Assembly (NCBI GenBank): GCA_037893245.1
Contig: JBAIAA010000258.1
Span: 1,116,001 to 1,180,000, forward strand
Reading direction: 5' to 3'
From: Crossaster papposus
Taxonomy: Eukaryota > Echinodermata > Asteroidea > Velatida > Solasteridae
DNA length: 64,000 nucleotides
Shown here: piece by piece, positions 47,531-59,325 of the stretch
Layout: the number at the start of each line of letters is the position of its first letter
How positions within the stretch are numbered: position 1 is the first letter of the stretch
The notes under the pieces: generated by a model
Databases searched by the model: none
The model's input: the letters and a program-made list of their open reading frames with translations, nothing else
What the model was told of the DNA's origin: nothing
Made by a program: the position numbers and the translations under genes

Positions 47531-48441
47531 AGGCCTTATTCACAAAACTTAGGGGAAAACTTAAGTCAGACCTAAATCTAAGCACCCTGCTAACTTAAGT
47601 GGTGCGCTTAATTTGGTATTTACACAAGATCTAAGCACCCCACCTATCTTAGTGCTTCACTTAACTTAAGTGTTTAAAGCAGTCACTGTTGCTCATGCAA
47701 AAAACATGTCATAAACGTTCATACGCAACAATAATTTGAACTTTCTGCCCGGTTTATCATGCACGTACACACGCACACAGCTAACGACGCAGTTTTCAAG
47801 CTCAAGTTAGTGCACCAAAATACATGTACCGATAGTCTGCGTCACGCGCGCGTCAAACGAGTTCGTCATGCACCTTTTAGATGTTTGAAACAAATTGTGA
47901 TGGTGATTTATCCGCATTCTTTCAAACATTGCATGTTATATTTGGCAGTCACGTGTATTGCATGTCATTGATTAACGTTAACGTAATATGTCATCAATCG
48001 CAATCATTCCGCCCGCCTAAAATTCAACAAATCGATCAAAAAAAATCGTTAGAATGTCAACGAACTACAATTCTAGAGCTGTCACACATTAACTTCAGCT
48101 TGGCTTCCTTTTACAATAATTTTATACTGATGAGAAATCCCATAGGCCCTAGAATTTCAAATTTTGTCCCCAAAATGACAGAAAAAGCCGCCATGACACC
48201 TAAGCGCCCCGCTTAATTGAGTTAAGCGCCCCGCTTAATTGAGTTAAGCGCCCCGCTTAAACGAGTCAAGACTAGTCAGACCACACTTAGATTTAAGAGT
48301 CGAAAATAAGTGGGGTACTTAGCAAAAACATTTTGTGAATACCGCTAAGTCATTCAGATTTGTCTAAGTCGATCGGGTATTTAAGTGGGATGCTTATTTT
48401 TTGGGGGACTTAAGTCGTTTTGTGAATACGGATTACGGCCC
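47531..48441. mobile_element. TIR element (GGCC...TATTCACAAAAC), with 23-bp tandem repeat
   Basis: GCCTTATTCACAAAACTTAG on the left and TTTTGTGAATACGG...GGCC on the right are inverted. CTTAAGT/ACTTAAG words crowd both ends. At 48198-48260 a 23-bp unit (AAGCGCCCCGCTTAATTGAG TT) is repeated three times. The left end is four bases from the end of the previous element, so the two are back to back. Confidence 0.65.
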
Positions 48442-49023
48442 CTGAACAAAATGGGGCAATGACAGTCAAAAGGTCTCTATTTCTAAAGGTGATTAGTTCT
48501 CCACGAGAAATTTCACAAAAAAGAATTTTTGATTTTACCATTTTGTACATGTACAATAGAACAAAGATACATGTAAGTCTCCACAATGATATTAATTTGT
48601 GAATCTGTGTTAATGAAAATGTAGGTTTTGGGGGGTGTTTTTTTCAGTTATAAAATCAAAATATTATTGTTTAGCACGGATGCATTCTTAAATAAAATAT
48701 TAATTTGATACAGTGTGTAGCTGAATTATTCTGAAATTTAAAACTTCCAAGGAACAGTACACAAATGTATTAATTAAGTGAAATTCATTAATTTGATTGA
48801 TCTTGCTAAATAAAGTTTGGATCAAATTTTCCTATGCAGTCATCATACTTTGTTTCCTTTTGTTAATTTAAAAAAAAAAGTTACGTACGGTACTTGAAAA
48901 TACACATTTAAAAACAAATGATAAAACATGGTCTTCAAACGAACGTTTTTTTGTGTTAGAGAAAGCTAACGTTTTCAGAAAGAATATTGCATCTTGAATA
49001 TTTCCATAAAAGTGTTATCTTAA
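48442..49023. other. AT-rich stretch, nothing recognised
   Basis: Non-coding. CTCCACGAGAAATTTCAC and ACCATTTTGTAC resemble a segment near 59750-59950, suggesting an old dispersed repeat. Confidence 0.45.
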
Positions 49024-49398
49024 ATGTAGGATACACCATTTGCAGATATCAAAATATTTGATTACTATTATTAAGAAATATTTTACTTATTTAAAAGTAA
49101 ATATATATTGTAGGCATCCAGCAAAACGATTCCTCTAAATATCCTGTATTTTTAATTTTATAAAAAAAAAGGCACGCTCGCCAGCAGCGATTGCGAAAAA
49201 AAACCAAGAGCAACATGAGAACAACTGCCCGACGCCGGTTGAAAACGAACTCCGTTTTTCTGGATTTTCTCAGTATCCATGATTGTAAAACTTCAGACAG
49301 GTCAGTTAAACAATATTTACTATAAAATCCAACCTCCCAAATCTACCCTTTCATGATAATTTAAGCAAATTCCAATGGTGTATCCTATCATTAATGAT
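49024..49398 (-). mobile_element. AAGGTAGTA-family TIR element, inverted copy
   Basis: AATGTAGGATACACCATTTG on the left and CAATGGTGTATCCTAT on the right are inverted. The internal CAGGTCAGTTAAACAATATT is the reverse complement of the signature at 17240. Confidence 0.65.
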
Positions 49399-50025
49399 AG
49401 TCAGTCATTGTAAAAATGTTAAAAAGGTTACACGTACATGTCTGACTAAAAAACATTCCCAATTTTGTAAGAAAAATTACTTTGCAAATGTTCTTGACTC
49501 TCCATAGACTTTGCACACAACCACTGAAGTAGAATCTAGATATTACTTAATACATTCTCGACACATTTTCTCTGGTTCAAATTACTAACATGACTCATTG
49601 ATGTCTTCCGGTACATCAAATATTTTACATACATGTACGGTACTTGTAATATAAAACTATGGACTAAAAGTTATTTTAAGGTTAAAAACTGACATCTTTT
49701 ATTTTCGCAATACAAAACCCAAACCTTTAAATTGCCCTTTTTTTCCCCAGTCGATAAATGCCAACATTTTAAACAATGAAATGTTGAATTAAAGTGCAAC
49801 AAATAATATTTTTGACCTCTGCTTAGTTTTGTCTCATTTTGTCAGAACGTCTTTCAAATTAGAGCTGCGACTTTTAGAGAATAAATCTGGTACGAAACTT
49901 GTTATGATTTGACGTCACAGCATTGTTATTACGTACATGCTCATGTAAGCAAAGGAGGTTTGCGGGTGTTTGTTTGTCTGTCTGTCTGTCTGAAGTTTTT
50001 TTTTACCAAACTTGTGTTGGGTATA

Positions 50026-51016
50026 CCGTAATTTCCTGCGGTAAAGACGCGGCTTATCTGACTTTCTAGACCACAAAAACATCGCCGCGCCTTATCTTTC
50101 AGTGCGCCGTATACGATGTCGCTTGAGTTCAAAGTGATGGTCTTTGTGTGAAGAATTCTTTGAACGCCACAATCTTACTCAATAATGCGGTCAACCAATT
50201 AGCCCAACTCTCCGGACATTGTGACCGTGTTTCCATTAACAATGCCTTGATGTGTTGATCCCCCTACGACCGTACATGTATGTGATTTAGCACTCGGCAG
50301 CGTGCGTAGTCTTGTTTGCAAGACGTTTTTCGCGATGCGGGGCGCCCTCTAACGTACGCCGTAGACCACGCGCTAATTACCGCATCGGCGGCCTACGCGC
50401 GCTGCATATACCGCGATTAAGATCGTCTTGCAAACAAGACTACAGCGTGCGCTGCATGACGCGTACAGTACAACAGCGATAAAAAGCTGGCCCGTACTAT
50501 GTGGCCTTTTTCTAAACGTTTTTTCGTCTACGTTCCGGCTTCATGCAATTCACCATCCGAACTACACACACGGAGCATTCTCAACGACTGGAAAAAAAGA
50601 CTAGGGGGTGTCGCAATTAGGGATACCATGCACGCGATCGCTGCATGTGATGTACATGTGCATGCAGTTTATACTGCAGTGATACATGATATCATAGAGC
50701 AATGATATGTATCGGCAAACCTCGTGTGATATTGTGACTAGTACTGGTTTGAAGTTTTCATACATTGTTTGCGTGCCAGATAAACTCAAGTACTCAGCAA
50801 ATTCTTGCTTGGAATAGTGGGATCCTTCTAAGGCAACAAAATGACCCCTTTGTGGCGATGTACCTACACCGGGTGGCGCCTGGTGTTCTTCTGGGTGCGT
50901 TCAAGCATGCGCCTTATTCGGCAGTGCGCTTTATCTGTTGACGTTTGAAATTTTTTTGGGTGATTTTAGGGACCTGCGCCTTAACCGCCGTGCGGCTTTA
51001 CCGCAGGAAATTACGG
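50026..51016. mobile_element. TA-target TIR element (CCGTAATTTCCTGCGGTAAA), copy 1
   Basis: CCGTAATTTCCTGCGGTAAA... and ...CTTTACCGCAGGAAATTACGG are inverted and flanked by TA on both sides. Subterminal GCGCCTTA/TAAGGCGC words repeat several times, as transposase-binding sites do. It has no transposase. A 136-bp Mutator-type MITE is nested at 50307. The opposite-oriented copy is at 55764. Confidence 0.8.
50307..50442. mobile_element. Mutator-type MITE (136 bp), 9-bp target duplication
   Basis: TAGTCTTGTTTGCAAGACG on the left and CGTCTTGCAAACAAGACTA on the right, flanked by a perfect CAGCGTGCG (50298-50306, 50443-50451). The inner arms GGCGCCC...CGTAGACC/GGCCTACG continue the palindrome. Confidence 0.85.
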
Positions 51017-51018
51017 TA

Positions 51019-52452
51019 GATACTTTATGGGTCAAGGATAATTCCATTTTCAGATTTCAGATTTTTTTGATTGATCTGGATCACTCTGAATGATTTGTTT
51101 GAACCCTATTATAGTTAGAAAGCACAAATATGCGTAAATGTCCAGAGTCCAGACTTTTGCTTGTGTTCCTATGGGGAACACAACTTTACTACATTGTACC
51201 GGTATGTACAAACTCTATACACAAAAAGACACAGTCTGTGCATTTTTGTGCTGCTGAACAGCTGACCCAAAAAGTGACTTCCTCATACATGTACAGGTAG
51301 GAGGGATAATGCTAAGAGATAGGGAGTTTTTGCATTTGGGGGACATTTACAAATTTAGGGCGCTGTACTTGACGACAAGTAACCAGTAACGTTGGGGTGA
51401 ATTTATTTGAGGTTGGGTAGAGGTCTTCCCTCTATTCAAGTTACTTTTTCTTTCTTTTTTCGTCACTGCCAGATATGTATCAGCATACACACACTGCATG
51501 CAGTGACTGTAAGATATTGATTGTGTTTGCCTAGTGAAGTTGTACAGGGTGCTTTTATGCCAGGCAGCCAACATGGTCAAGGTTAACAACATCACAGGGT
51601 GATGAGTCACCATGCTACAGTATTTTGTCTGTGACCTTCAAAGTTGCCAAAAGCTGAAACTACATATTGAGGAAAGAATGGAAAATATTGCAAAGAAAAC
51701 GTCAAACATGCTGTCAGAATGACTAGTCTTTTTTCGTTGCTGTTGTGTATTTGGTATGCCATCATCTGCTGTGAAAAACAAATTCAAATTTAGGCAAACC
51801 AGAGGGTCACCGGCGCGCATTTATCCCAGGAAAGTAACCTACTGAATAATTTCGAGGGGTTCTGGCAAAACGAGATGGAACTGGGCAGTGGCTGAAATGA
51901 GGGTTCTCGAGCATTAGAAAAGAGGATAAAATTATCCTTACAATGCTGTTTGTTTTATTTCAATCGGACAATCCATTAATAAGTTATGACATTTATCAAC
52001 ATGTCGGGAAAGAAAAAATGTTGTGAGAAAAAGGCCGTTGAAGTTTCGAGTTTTGTACGCGATATAGAAAAATGTCAAGGGATTTTTTTTAAAAACACTG
52101 TTATTCCACAACAAAATATAAATCTATACATGAACATGTACCGGTAGTAGGTACATGTATAACAAAGATTACAAATATCAATAAATCTGAATTTTTTTTT
52201 TTTAAATCACCCGTTATTTGTTATTTTGCAGTTTTCTCCAGTATGCCCTGTGCCCAGTTCCACTAATTTTTCCAGCACGCCTCACAATTATCAAAAAGCC
52301 TGGATTAACCCTTTTAGTGCCAAGGTCGTACATACCAGTAGTACGATCGATCTCATTTACTCTTTTGCCAGTTTCAATTCAACTGTAGTACTGGTACATG
52401 TATCTGAAATATTTGTACTATAAAGGGAGAACAGTTCAATCATAACTGATGG
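51019..52452. other. AT-rich stretch, nothing recognised
   Basis: Short frames on the minus strand (51347-51820) show no domain and no matching splice phase for TTYH. CAG at 52231 followed by an open segment is considered too weak to call. Confidence 0.45.
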
Positions 52453-52800
52453 GACGCTGTGGTCTAGTGGTTACGGTGTTTAACTCCTGTACGATGGTAC
52501 AGTACGTGGGTCTGAACCATAGCAGGAAACATGGTGCTTGTGTTCTTTGGCAAGACACTTTGCTACAATTGCCTCTCTCCACCCAGGAGTATTATACATG
52601 GGTACATGTACCGGTACATGTACTGTACATGTACAGGAAGGTACCGAGTAGAGACCACATGCGCTGATCTTGAGCTGCTGCAGAAATAATCTTGTTTCTG
52701 GTAAACAGGGATAATAATTGTAAAGTGCTTTGAAACACCACATTCCGGGCTTACAATGTACATGTATAAGCACCAACGATTATTATTATTATCCTGGTAA
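52453..52800 (+). mobile_element. SINE (tRNA-derived head), second copy
   Basis: The head GGGACGCTGTGGTCTAGTGG...GTGGGTCTGAACC has A- and B-box-like motifs. The body GGCAAGACACTTTGCTACAA, TTGCCTCTCTCCACCCAGGA matches the core at 1345-1385. The tail has GATAATAATTGTAAAGTGCT and ends in ATTATTATTATTATCC. The head differs from the tRNA-Leu type at 1249, suggesting head swapping or divergence within one family. Confidence 0.7.
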
Positions 52801-52877
52801 AAAAGAGACATGGCGTCCCTTGTTACATCGAAGTGCTGAATTTGTCATGAAATGTCAAATTTCTGTTCAAATTCTAA

Positions 52878-53436
52878 AGCCCTGTTCGCACTGGACTTAC
52901 ATTGTATTATGATAAAACATACCTAGACGATGGGTACTTTTCCCATTTTAAGTCCAGTGCGGACAGCCTAGGACAATTTCCTCTCAGGTACTTCTCCCGA
53001 GTCCAGTGGGTACTTCTACCGGCCAACTGCTGTCCGGGAAAACTTCCCAGGTAACTTTTCTCTAGACGATAAGTCCAGTGTGAACAGCGCGAGTCGGTAA
53101 AAGCGTCTCAGGAAAACGTTAATCCGTCCCTCCAGTGCAAGGTCATGCTACACAAGACACCGCGCATGCGCTCTTTGCATTGTTTACGTGCGGGCACGCT
53201 GATGCATCGGGGGAAAAAACGCGCGCGCACAAATGGGTACACCGGGGTCAATGCAGAAAGGTCATGCAAAGCGCCCTCACAAGTCATTATAATGACAGCT
53301 CGGCTACTTCTCCCACGGTCTCGGTAACATTTTCACGTGTCGAAAGTCCAAGTCCAGTGGTAACATTTGACCATTTTTTATTTTACCATCGTCTCAGTAA
53401 AACCTTCCCAAAAAAAAGTCCAGTGCGAACACGGCT
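52878..53436. mobile_element. TIR element (AGCCCTGTTCGCACTGGACT), TAA target
   Basis: AGCCCTGTTCGCACTGGACT on the left and AAGTCCAGTGCGAACACGGC on the right are inverted and flanked by TAA on both sides (52875-52877, 53437-53439). AGTCCAGTG words recur five or more times inside. The 3-bp TWA-type target fits PIF/Harbinger. Confidence 0.8.
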
Positions 53437-53439
53437 TAA

Positions 53440-54137
53440 GACAATTATCAATATCAGCAGGTTTGTAGCTAGACATTTTTGGGTGCCAGCTGTTTTCAGG
53501 CTGGAAGTTTTGAGCCATCGTACGGTAGTATCGGCCTATTTTCTCTGTCAAAACTTTGCAATCGTCATGTAATGCAGCACAATTTGTGCAGGCTGGCAAG
53601 CTTCATTTTCATCCCAAGTGCCGGCCGGTGATTGGGAATGCTGGCTAGCACCGGCCTGCACTAACCAGCGTACAGTAGCTACAACCCTGAATATTAGGCA
53701 ATATCAGGCATGAAAATGTACACCGGTAACTACTAATGTACAAGTAGCAAAATGTCACACTTTGTGACATGTACGGTACATGTACCCTCATGGAATGCAA
53801 AAAAAAAAAAACTATACATGTCCTGGTACCGGTACACATAAATGTAACTCTGGTTGCCTAAAGCTGATATGAGGACGTCAATCTGTTACAGTGTCGCCTA
53901 TCACTCGGTGGTGAACGACTAGAACCCAACCGGTGCATTTTTCACGTGTCCGCACCGACTTCCTGCGCAGACAAGCTGAGCGTCATTTTGACGCAAAATA
54001 CGTCACAGACATGCATCACGTACCGTACATTACTCATAAAACGGTTGCTATATTTAGCCAAGGAGACCAACCTGTAAAAGTACAGTCGCACGTAAATGTA
54101 TGGTTGCACATGCCGTTTGCTTCAGTCAGATTTTGAA
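53440..54137. other. Mixed non-coding stretch
   Basis: Short GTACATGTAC and CCGGTACA palindromes and a poly(A) near 53800. No gene is recognised. Confidence 0.45.
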
Positions 54138-54350
54138 TTGTTAAGAACGCGAAAAAAACCACAAGAAAAACTGCCCATCGCTGGTTGAAAATGAACACCA
54201 TTTTTCTTTTTCATTTTTCTTGGCATCCATCATCATGGTTGTAAAACTTTGAACAGGTCAGTTAAACGATATTTACTATAAAATACGACTCCCAAAATCA
54301 ACCCGTTCCTGATAATTCAAGCAATTATCGATGGTATATTCTACCTTTAA
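54138..54350 (-). mobile_element. AAGGTAGTA-family element, partial inverted copy
   Basis: AACAGGTCAGTTAAACGATA, TTTACTATAAAATACG and the terminus CGATGGTATATTCTACCTTT align with 49024-49398. The other end is truncated. Confidence 0.6.
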
Positions 54351-54419
54351 CTAACTGTGCATTCAAAGTTGGTGCTTAAATTTTACACTTTATGATCGAT
54401 ATTGAAAATTTAACCAGCA

Positions 54420-54482
54420 TGAACCAGTCACCTCCGGATTGCCGTTTCGGTGCTCTACCAACTGAGCTAGCCAGCACTGTTG
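54420..54482 (-). repeat. tRNA-like sequence / SINE head
   Basis: The minus strand reads GTGCTGGCTAGCTCAGTTGG then TAGAGCACCGAAACGGCAAT, CCGGAGGTGACTGGTTCATG. The A box is good and the B box degenerate. Flanks resemble those of the units near 24052-24385. Confidence 0.5.
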
Positions 54483-55763
54483 GTTAAACCCCTCAATATC
54501 TTTGTTTAGGGGACCGCTAGTCAGATGCCACAATTGCGTGAGGCCAGGAATTACGTCCAAAGTCCAATACTAGCAACATTAGCAATGTTGCATTGACCTA
54601 GGAAATAGCAAATGGTGTTCACTCAAAGAGGATACCGCCCTTTGACATTTACAGTTTATATTTTATTGGGCTATTTTCGTTGGCGTGATTTCATCTCTAT
54701 AGTATTGTTTGTTTATTTGTTTATTTTGTATTATTATTTATTGGGTAGCCTATTCTTCAAAATCCACTGTTTTGTTATAGGGCCCAGGAAAAAGACAATA
54801 ACTAAGAAATTACAGTTACAAAAAACTCTACTAGTAGTTCACTGTAATTCATCACACTGTGAACATATTACAGACCTCTCCTAATAAACATTTTTTTTAA
54901 AACTCAATTTAAAGAAATACTGCAAGAACAAGTGCAAGAACTTCTTTTGAACTTGCATGTACATGTACAGTACATGTACATGTATGGACAATACACATGT
55001 TGATAACACTTCAAAATCCATCCGCATGTTTTGTTAGAATCTGTTAGAATGGGTACTAGACTCTTAAACTGATTGTCCTTTGCATTGGGTTACATACATA
55101 CATGCAGTCAAACCTGCTTTTGCGGCCACCTTGATACAGCGGCCACCTGGCTTCACTGGCCACCTTTGCTTGGTCCCAGTTTGATTCTTGCATAAACATA
55201 CCTAACCACGTCTTGCTAATGCGGCCACTGTGTAACGCGGCCAGCGGCCAACCTTTAATAGCCCACAGCAAATAAAATGTGTACAATTGCATTGCCTAAA
55301 AACCTGTGTACTCCAACCTTCAAAATGAAGTGCGCCCTCTGTTGACTTCACAATTTCCCCTGTTGTTTGGTTCCTGGACTTCATACTCGTGTTTTATACA
55401 AACGGTACCGAGCGCACAGACTAAAATAGTTTTTGTCGTCGCGACACATGTAAACGTACGTGTTCGTTTTAGTTTTATTTCATCATTTTGAAGTATGAAT
55501 TGCCTATCCATGTGCCTTGAGATTAAAATAAATAAATACAATTGGAAAGAAATAATATTTACAGCATATAATGTAAGTTTCTTCTTGCCATTCTTGTGCC
55601 TTGAGATTAAAATAAATAAATACAATTGGACACAAAATAAACACAAATTCTGTTTCAGAAAAATTATGTTTCAGATTGATACATGATATAGTTGTGTTGT
55701 TCATATGGTGGGCACACGTAATGTACGTACATTCATTCATTATGCGAGCACATGTGTCATGTA

Positions 55764-57073
55764 CCGTAATTTCCTGCGGTAAAGCCGCACGGCAGTTAAG
55801 GCGCAGGTCCCTAAAATCACCCAAAAAAAATTCAAACGCCAACAGATAAGGCGCACTGCCGAATAAGGCGCATGCTTGAACGCACCCAAAAGAACACCAG
55901 GCGCCACCCGGTGTAGGTACATCGCCAGAAAGGGGTCATTTTGTTGCCTTAGAACGATCCCATTATTCCAAGCATGAATTAAACCGTAACCCCATGGGCT
56001 GGTCCCATGAAGAAAAAAACCCAAAGTACCTTTATCCATCGAGCCAACGCTGTGCATGATTGGGGTCATTTTGTTGCCTTAGAACGATCCCACTATTCCA
56101 AGCATGAATTAAACCGTAACCCAATGGGCTGGTCCCATGAAGAAAAAATCCAAAGTACCTTTAATTATCCATCGAGCCAAAGCTAGCTGTGCGTGATTTA
56201 TCCAATAACAAGCTAGCCGTTTATTTGTTCCGCGGCCCGCCGTCCGTATATATCTGGGCTTATTGAGGGCGCCCTTAATTATCGCCAGATTCGTATAGGG
56301 GAACGATTATGGCGAAATAAATCAATTCGCTCGAGAAATACATTGACAAACGCCTTTTAAATAAATTAAATAACTGCCAGGCGAGGGTTAGTGTAAGTAA
56401 ATACAATGTATCTTTGTTGGAGATAAGCGGGCCGGGACAACATTTATTGAGAAGCAGTTTGTGTTGAGAGAACGTCAACACCCAATGGTAATGAAGATTT
56501 TTTTAACTGGACTTCAGGGTTGGATAACGATTTTGTCACTGGGGAAGTAGTGAGCGGTGCTGAGGGCTTTGATGTTGGTCTTTTCAAGAAACTTGGTCGG
56601 CTCATCACTCAGTCACCCTGAATAATAAGATAATATTACGTTAAATTCTTATAATACTTTCTCAAACAAACATCTAAAATGAAGATATAATTCGGAATGA
56701 AAGAAAACGGCCAGAAAGAAAAAGGGGGTCGACACATTGCGGCATTGTTGGAATAAAAGCACGGTCGTGGGGGGGGGGGGGGGGGGGGGGAATCAACACA
56801 TCGTGGCATTGTTGGAGGGTAAGCACATTCATAGGGGATCAACACATCAAGGCATTGTTAGAATGGAAACACGGTCACAATGTCCGAAGAGTTGAGCTAA
56901 TTGGTTGACCGCATTATTGAGTAAGATTACGGCGTTCAAAGAATTCTTCACACAAAGACCGTCACTTTGAAATCAAGCGACATCATATAAGGCGCACCAA
57001 AAGATAAGGCGCGGCGATGTTTTTGTGGTCTAGAAAGTCAGATAAGCCGCGGCTTTACCGCAGGAAATTACGG
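55764..57073. mobile_element. TA-target TIR element (CCGTAATTTCCTGCGGTAAA), copy 2, inverted
   Basis: It has the same termini and ATAAGGCGC subterminal words as 50026-51016, in opposite orientation, flanked by TA. It is about 320 bp longer, mainly because a segment of about 125 bp is tandemly duplicated (55935-56050, 56063-56180) and a CACATC/TGGCATTGTT unit is repeated three times with a poly(G) (56735-56870). No transposase is seen. Confidence 0.8.
55935..56180 (+). repeat. 125-bp tandem duplication
   Basis: GGGGTCATTTTGTTGCCTTA through CAAAGTACCTTT occurs twice in tandem with few differences. The undecorated single copy is in 50026-51016 (50800-50850, inverted). Confidence 0.8.
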
Positions 57074-57634
57074 TACATGTATACTGTATGTGTACATGTG
57101 TACGTCTTGCTATAGTGGCCACTTGCATATAGTGGCCACGAAAACCGGCACCGTCGATGGCCGCTATATCAAGGTTTGACTGTACCTGTACCAACAGAAT
57201 CAGAGTCCAACAGTTTAAGTGAAGAGTTTTTACCGTATATGTACATTATGTATAGGTGTTGGAATTTGAAGGGAAGGGTACGGTTCTAGTAAATTACCGG
57301 TACACCGGTTTGGGGTTAAGGTAATTTAACATGTATAAAAGGTACTGCCTAATCAGCTGAAACTACATGTACATGTACTGCATGAACAATAGTCAGCATT
57401 TCCCTGGAGAGTGCAAATAATTATCAAATCACAATTCAGTGATAAAAAAAAGTTTAGACCTTTAATCACACAGGCCCGACTTCGAAAACCACTTGTCCCA
57501 CTCCCACCACATGAATTCTAATGGACGTCTACAGACATGCTGACACGGCTTTGCAACATCTGCTCTGAGCACAATGAGGCATTTCTAATTAAATAACGAC
57601 AGAGTTCCTTTTACTTTAAAGTTACCGGTACATG

Positions 57635-57915
57635 TCCCGTAGTATACATTTTACGTGTACACCATTTGGTTTTGCTGCAATTTTCGAAAAATAAATGGGT
57701 TAGGAGATTTTTTTGTTATAGTAAATATTGAGATGCTGACCTGTTTTAAAGTTTTGTATTAAAAAAAACAATAACAAAAAATGTTCTTCTTGTAGTCTGA
57801 TTCATTGACTTCCTTCAGACGATACAGAGTAATTTATAGACGTCACTTACAGTCAAGTTAAGGTATTTTATAATAATTATAATGTAGTATAGTTTTTTAT
57901 TTTTGCAAATGGTGT
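57635..57915 (+). mobile_element. AAGGTAGTA-family TIR element, decayed copy
   Basis: GTGTACACCATTTGGTTTTG on the left and TTTTGCAAATGGTGTATTAA on the right. The internal AATATTGAGATGCTGACCTG matches 17240. Confidence 0.6.
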
Positions 57916-57959
57916 ATTAAATTCCGTTAAGCTTTGTGTCGTGTCCTCTGCTTTTCTCT

Positions 57960-57980
57960 CCCCCCCCCCCCCCCCCCCCC
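57960..57980. repeat. Poly(C) tract
   Basis: A run of about 20 C. Confidence 0.85.
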
Positions 57981-58377
57981 TCCTTCCACGCTTACATTCT
58001 GACAACCACAGCCGGATTATGGGCAGTATGACTGGGACTCTAACCACATCCGCTTACTTACACTTCACCCAAAAGGTTTAGTAAGCCCTGGTTGAGTAAT
58101 CCTGCAGTTCAGGGGTGGATAAAGTGATTCAAATAATTTCAATTCATCTTAGGCTAGTTTTATTACACCACTCGAAGCATTAAATCTGTATACTGTCATT
58201 TCACGTTTCATATCTGTCAACCAACTGTGTCATTCAGGATTCCTGATAAAGCAACCAAAAACTCATTATTTCCCGCCAGTAACCAATTTTCCCAGCAACT
58301 GCAAATCAGGCTACAAAACAACCCTTCATAAACACATCAACCAAATTAAATCCAAATATTTTTCTTTCGCAGACATA

Positions 58378-58512
58378 ATGTCTCCATCAACTCCTGCGCG
58401 TAATCAGCACACATCCATCTCTCCACTGGGACCCAATTCCCAAGTAACCGTATCATCTTCCATCATCAGTGAATTTTTTTTCACACCCCAACCTGACAGA
58501 GTACCAAATGGC
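58378..58512 (+). CDS. Candidate terminal exon (unidentified)
   Basis: A strong acceptor-like tract (AATATTTTTCTTTCGCAG) is followed by ACATA and an ATG frame of 45 codons: MSPSTPARNQHTSISPLGPN then SQVTVSSSIISEF...PDRVPNG and stop. Codon content looks gene-like, but there is no recognised homology. It could also be repeat sequence, as the adjoining region belongs to a GCTAAGCA-rich element. On the plus strand it would be inside or upstream of the minus-strand TTYH locus. Confidence 0.2.
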
Positions 58513-58814
58513 TAGCTCTGGGTTTGCTGGCTTCAGACCAGGGGCAAATTACAGGTACACATGTATGACAGGGAGCTGCTCCTTTGCACCAAAAAAAACT
58601 GCTCAGCATGAAAAGTCTTACTTAGCAAAACTACATGTAGCTACTACCGGTAGGTTACAAATGTTCAGGTTTTGATAGATCGTTTGTGACTGGTATTCAG
58701 TTGAATTTTGCTTAGCATGAAAGGCACATGGAGATTTGGATGGTAAACTGTTTTACTGAGCAAGACTTGTGCTAAGCAAATGTTTGTGGTTGTATTTACA
58801 TGTTTTATAAAATT

Positions 58815-59325
58815 TGCTCCTGGCGACAATTTCATGGAGCTGCTAAGCACCCAAAACGGCTAAACACAAAAGGTATTGCTCAGTAAAAACAGGTTACCAG
58901 CCCAAACTTCATTTCAATTTCCATGCTAAGCTAAAACCAGCTGCATACCAGTAACAAACAACATACAGTACATCAAAGAATTTGCAATCAAAAGAATTTT
59001 CATGCTAAGCAAATGAAAAAAAAATTCATTGAGTTGCTCAGCACGAACAAAATTGCTTAGCAATATATTGTTTGTAATTGTATTCAGCTGGTTTTTGCTT
59101 TATTAATATAAAAAGAATGAGGATCGAGGTTTGTTTTTACTAAGCAAGATTGTTTGTGCAAAGCAAATTTCTGTTCTAAACAAATGTCTGGGATAAGTAA
59201 ATTTATGTGCTAAGCACAATTGGAGATTTGGGGATTTGGCTGGTAACCCGTTTTTACAGAGCGAGACTTTTTTGTGCTAAGCACATTTTTGTGCTTAGCA
59301 GCTTTATAAAATTGGCTGCTGAGCT
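58815..59325. mobile_element. TIR element rich in TGCTAAGCA words
   Basis: GGCGACAATTTCATGGAGCT, GCTAAGCAC on the left and GTGCTTAGCAGCTTTATAAA, ATTGGCTGC on the right are inverted. More than eight GCTAAGCA/TGCTTAGC words are spread inside. The adjoining 58520-58814 holds a half copy; another partial copy is at 34170. Confidence 0.65.

Larger units (their letters stand above)
55105..57182. mobile_element. TIR element (CAGTCAAACC...GCGGCCAC), host of a nested element
   Basis: CAGTCAAACCTGCTTTTGCG, GCCACC on the left and GGCCGCTATATCAAGGTTTG, ACTG on the right are inverted. The right side is followed by TA and the left by TG, probably a mutated TA. Several GCGGCCAC/GTGGCCAC words are subterminal. 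The body is interrupted by 55764-57073. The termini are related to 21131-21296. Confidence 0.7.

Noticed and set aside
51347-51820. Possible missing TTYH exon
   Set aside because: No helix or conserved motif in the frames and no acceptor/donor pair with the required phase.
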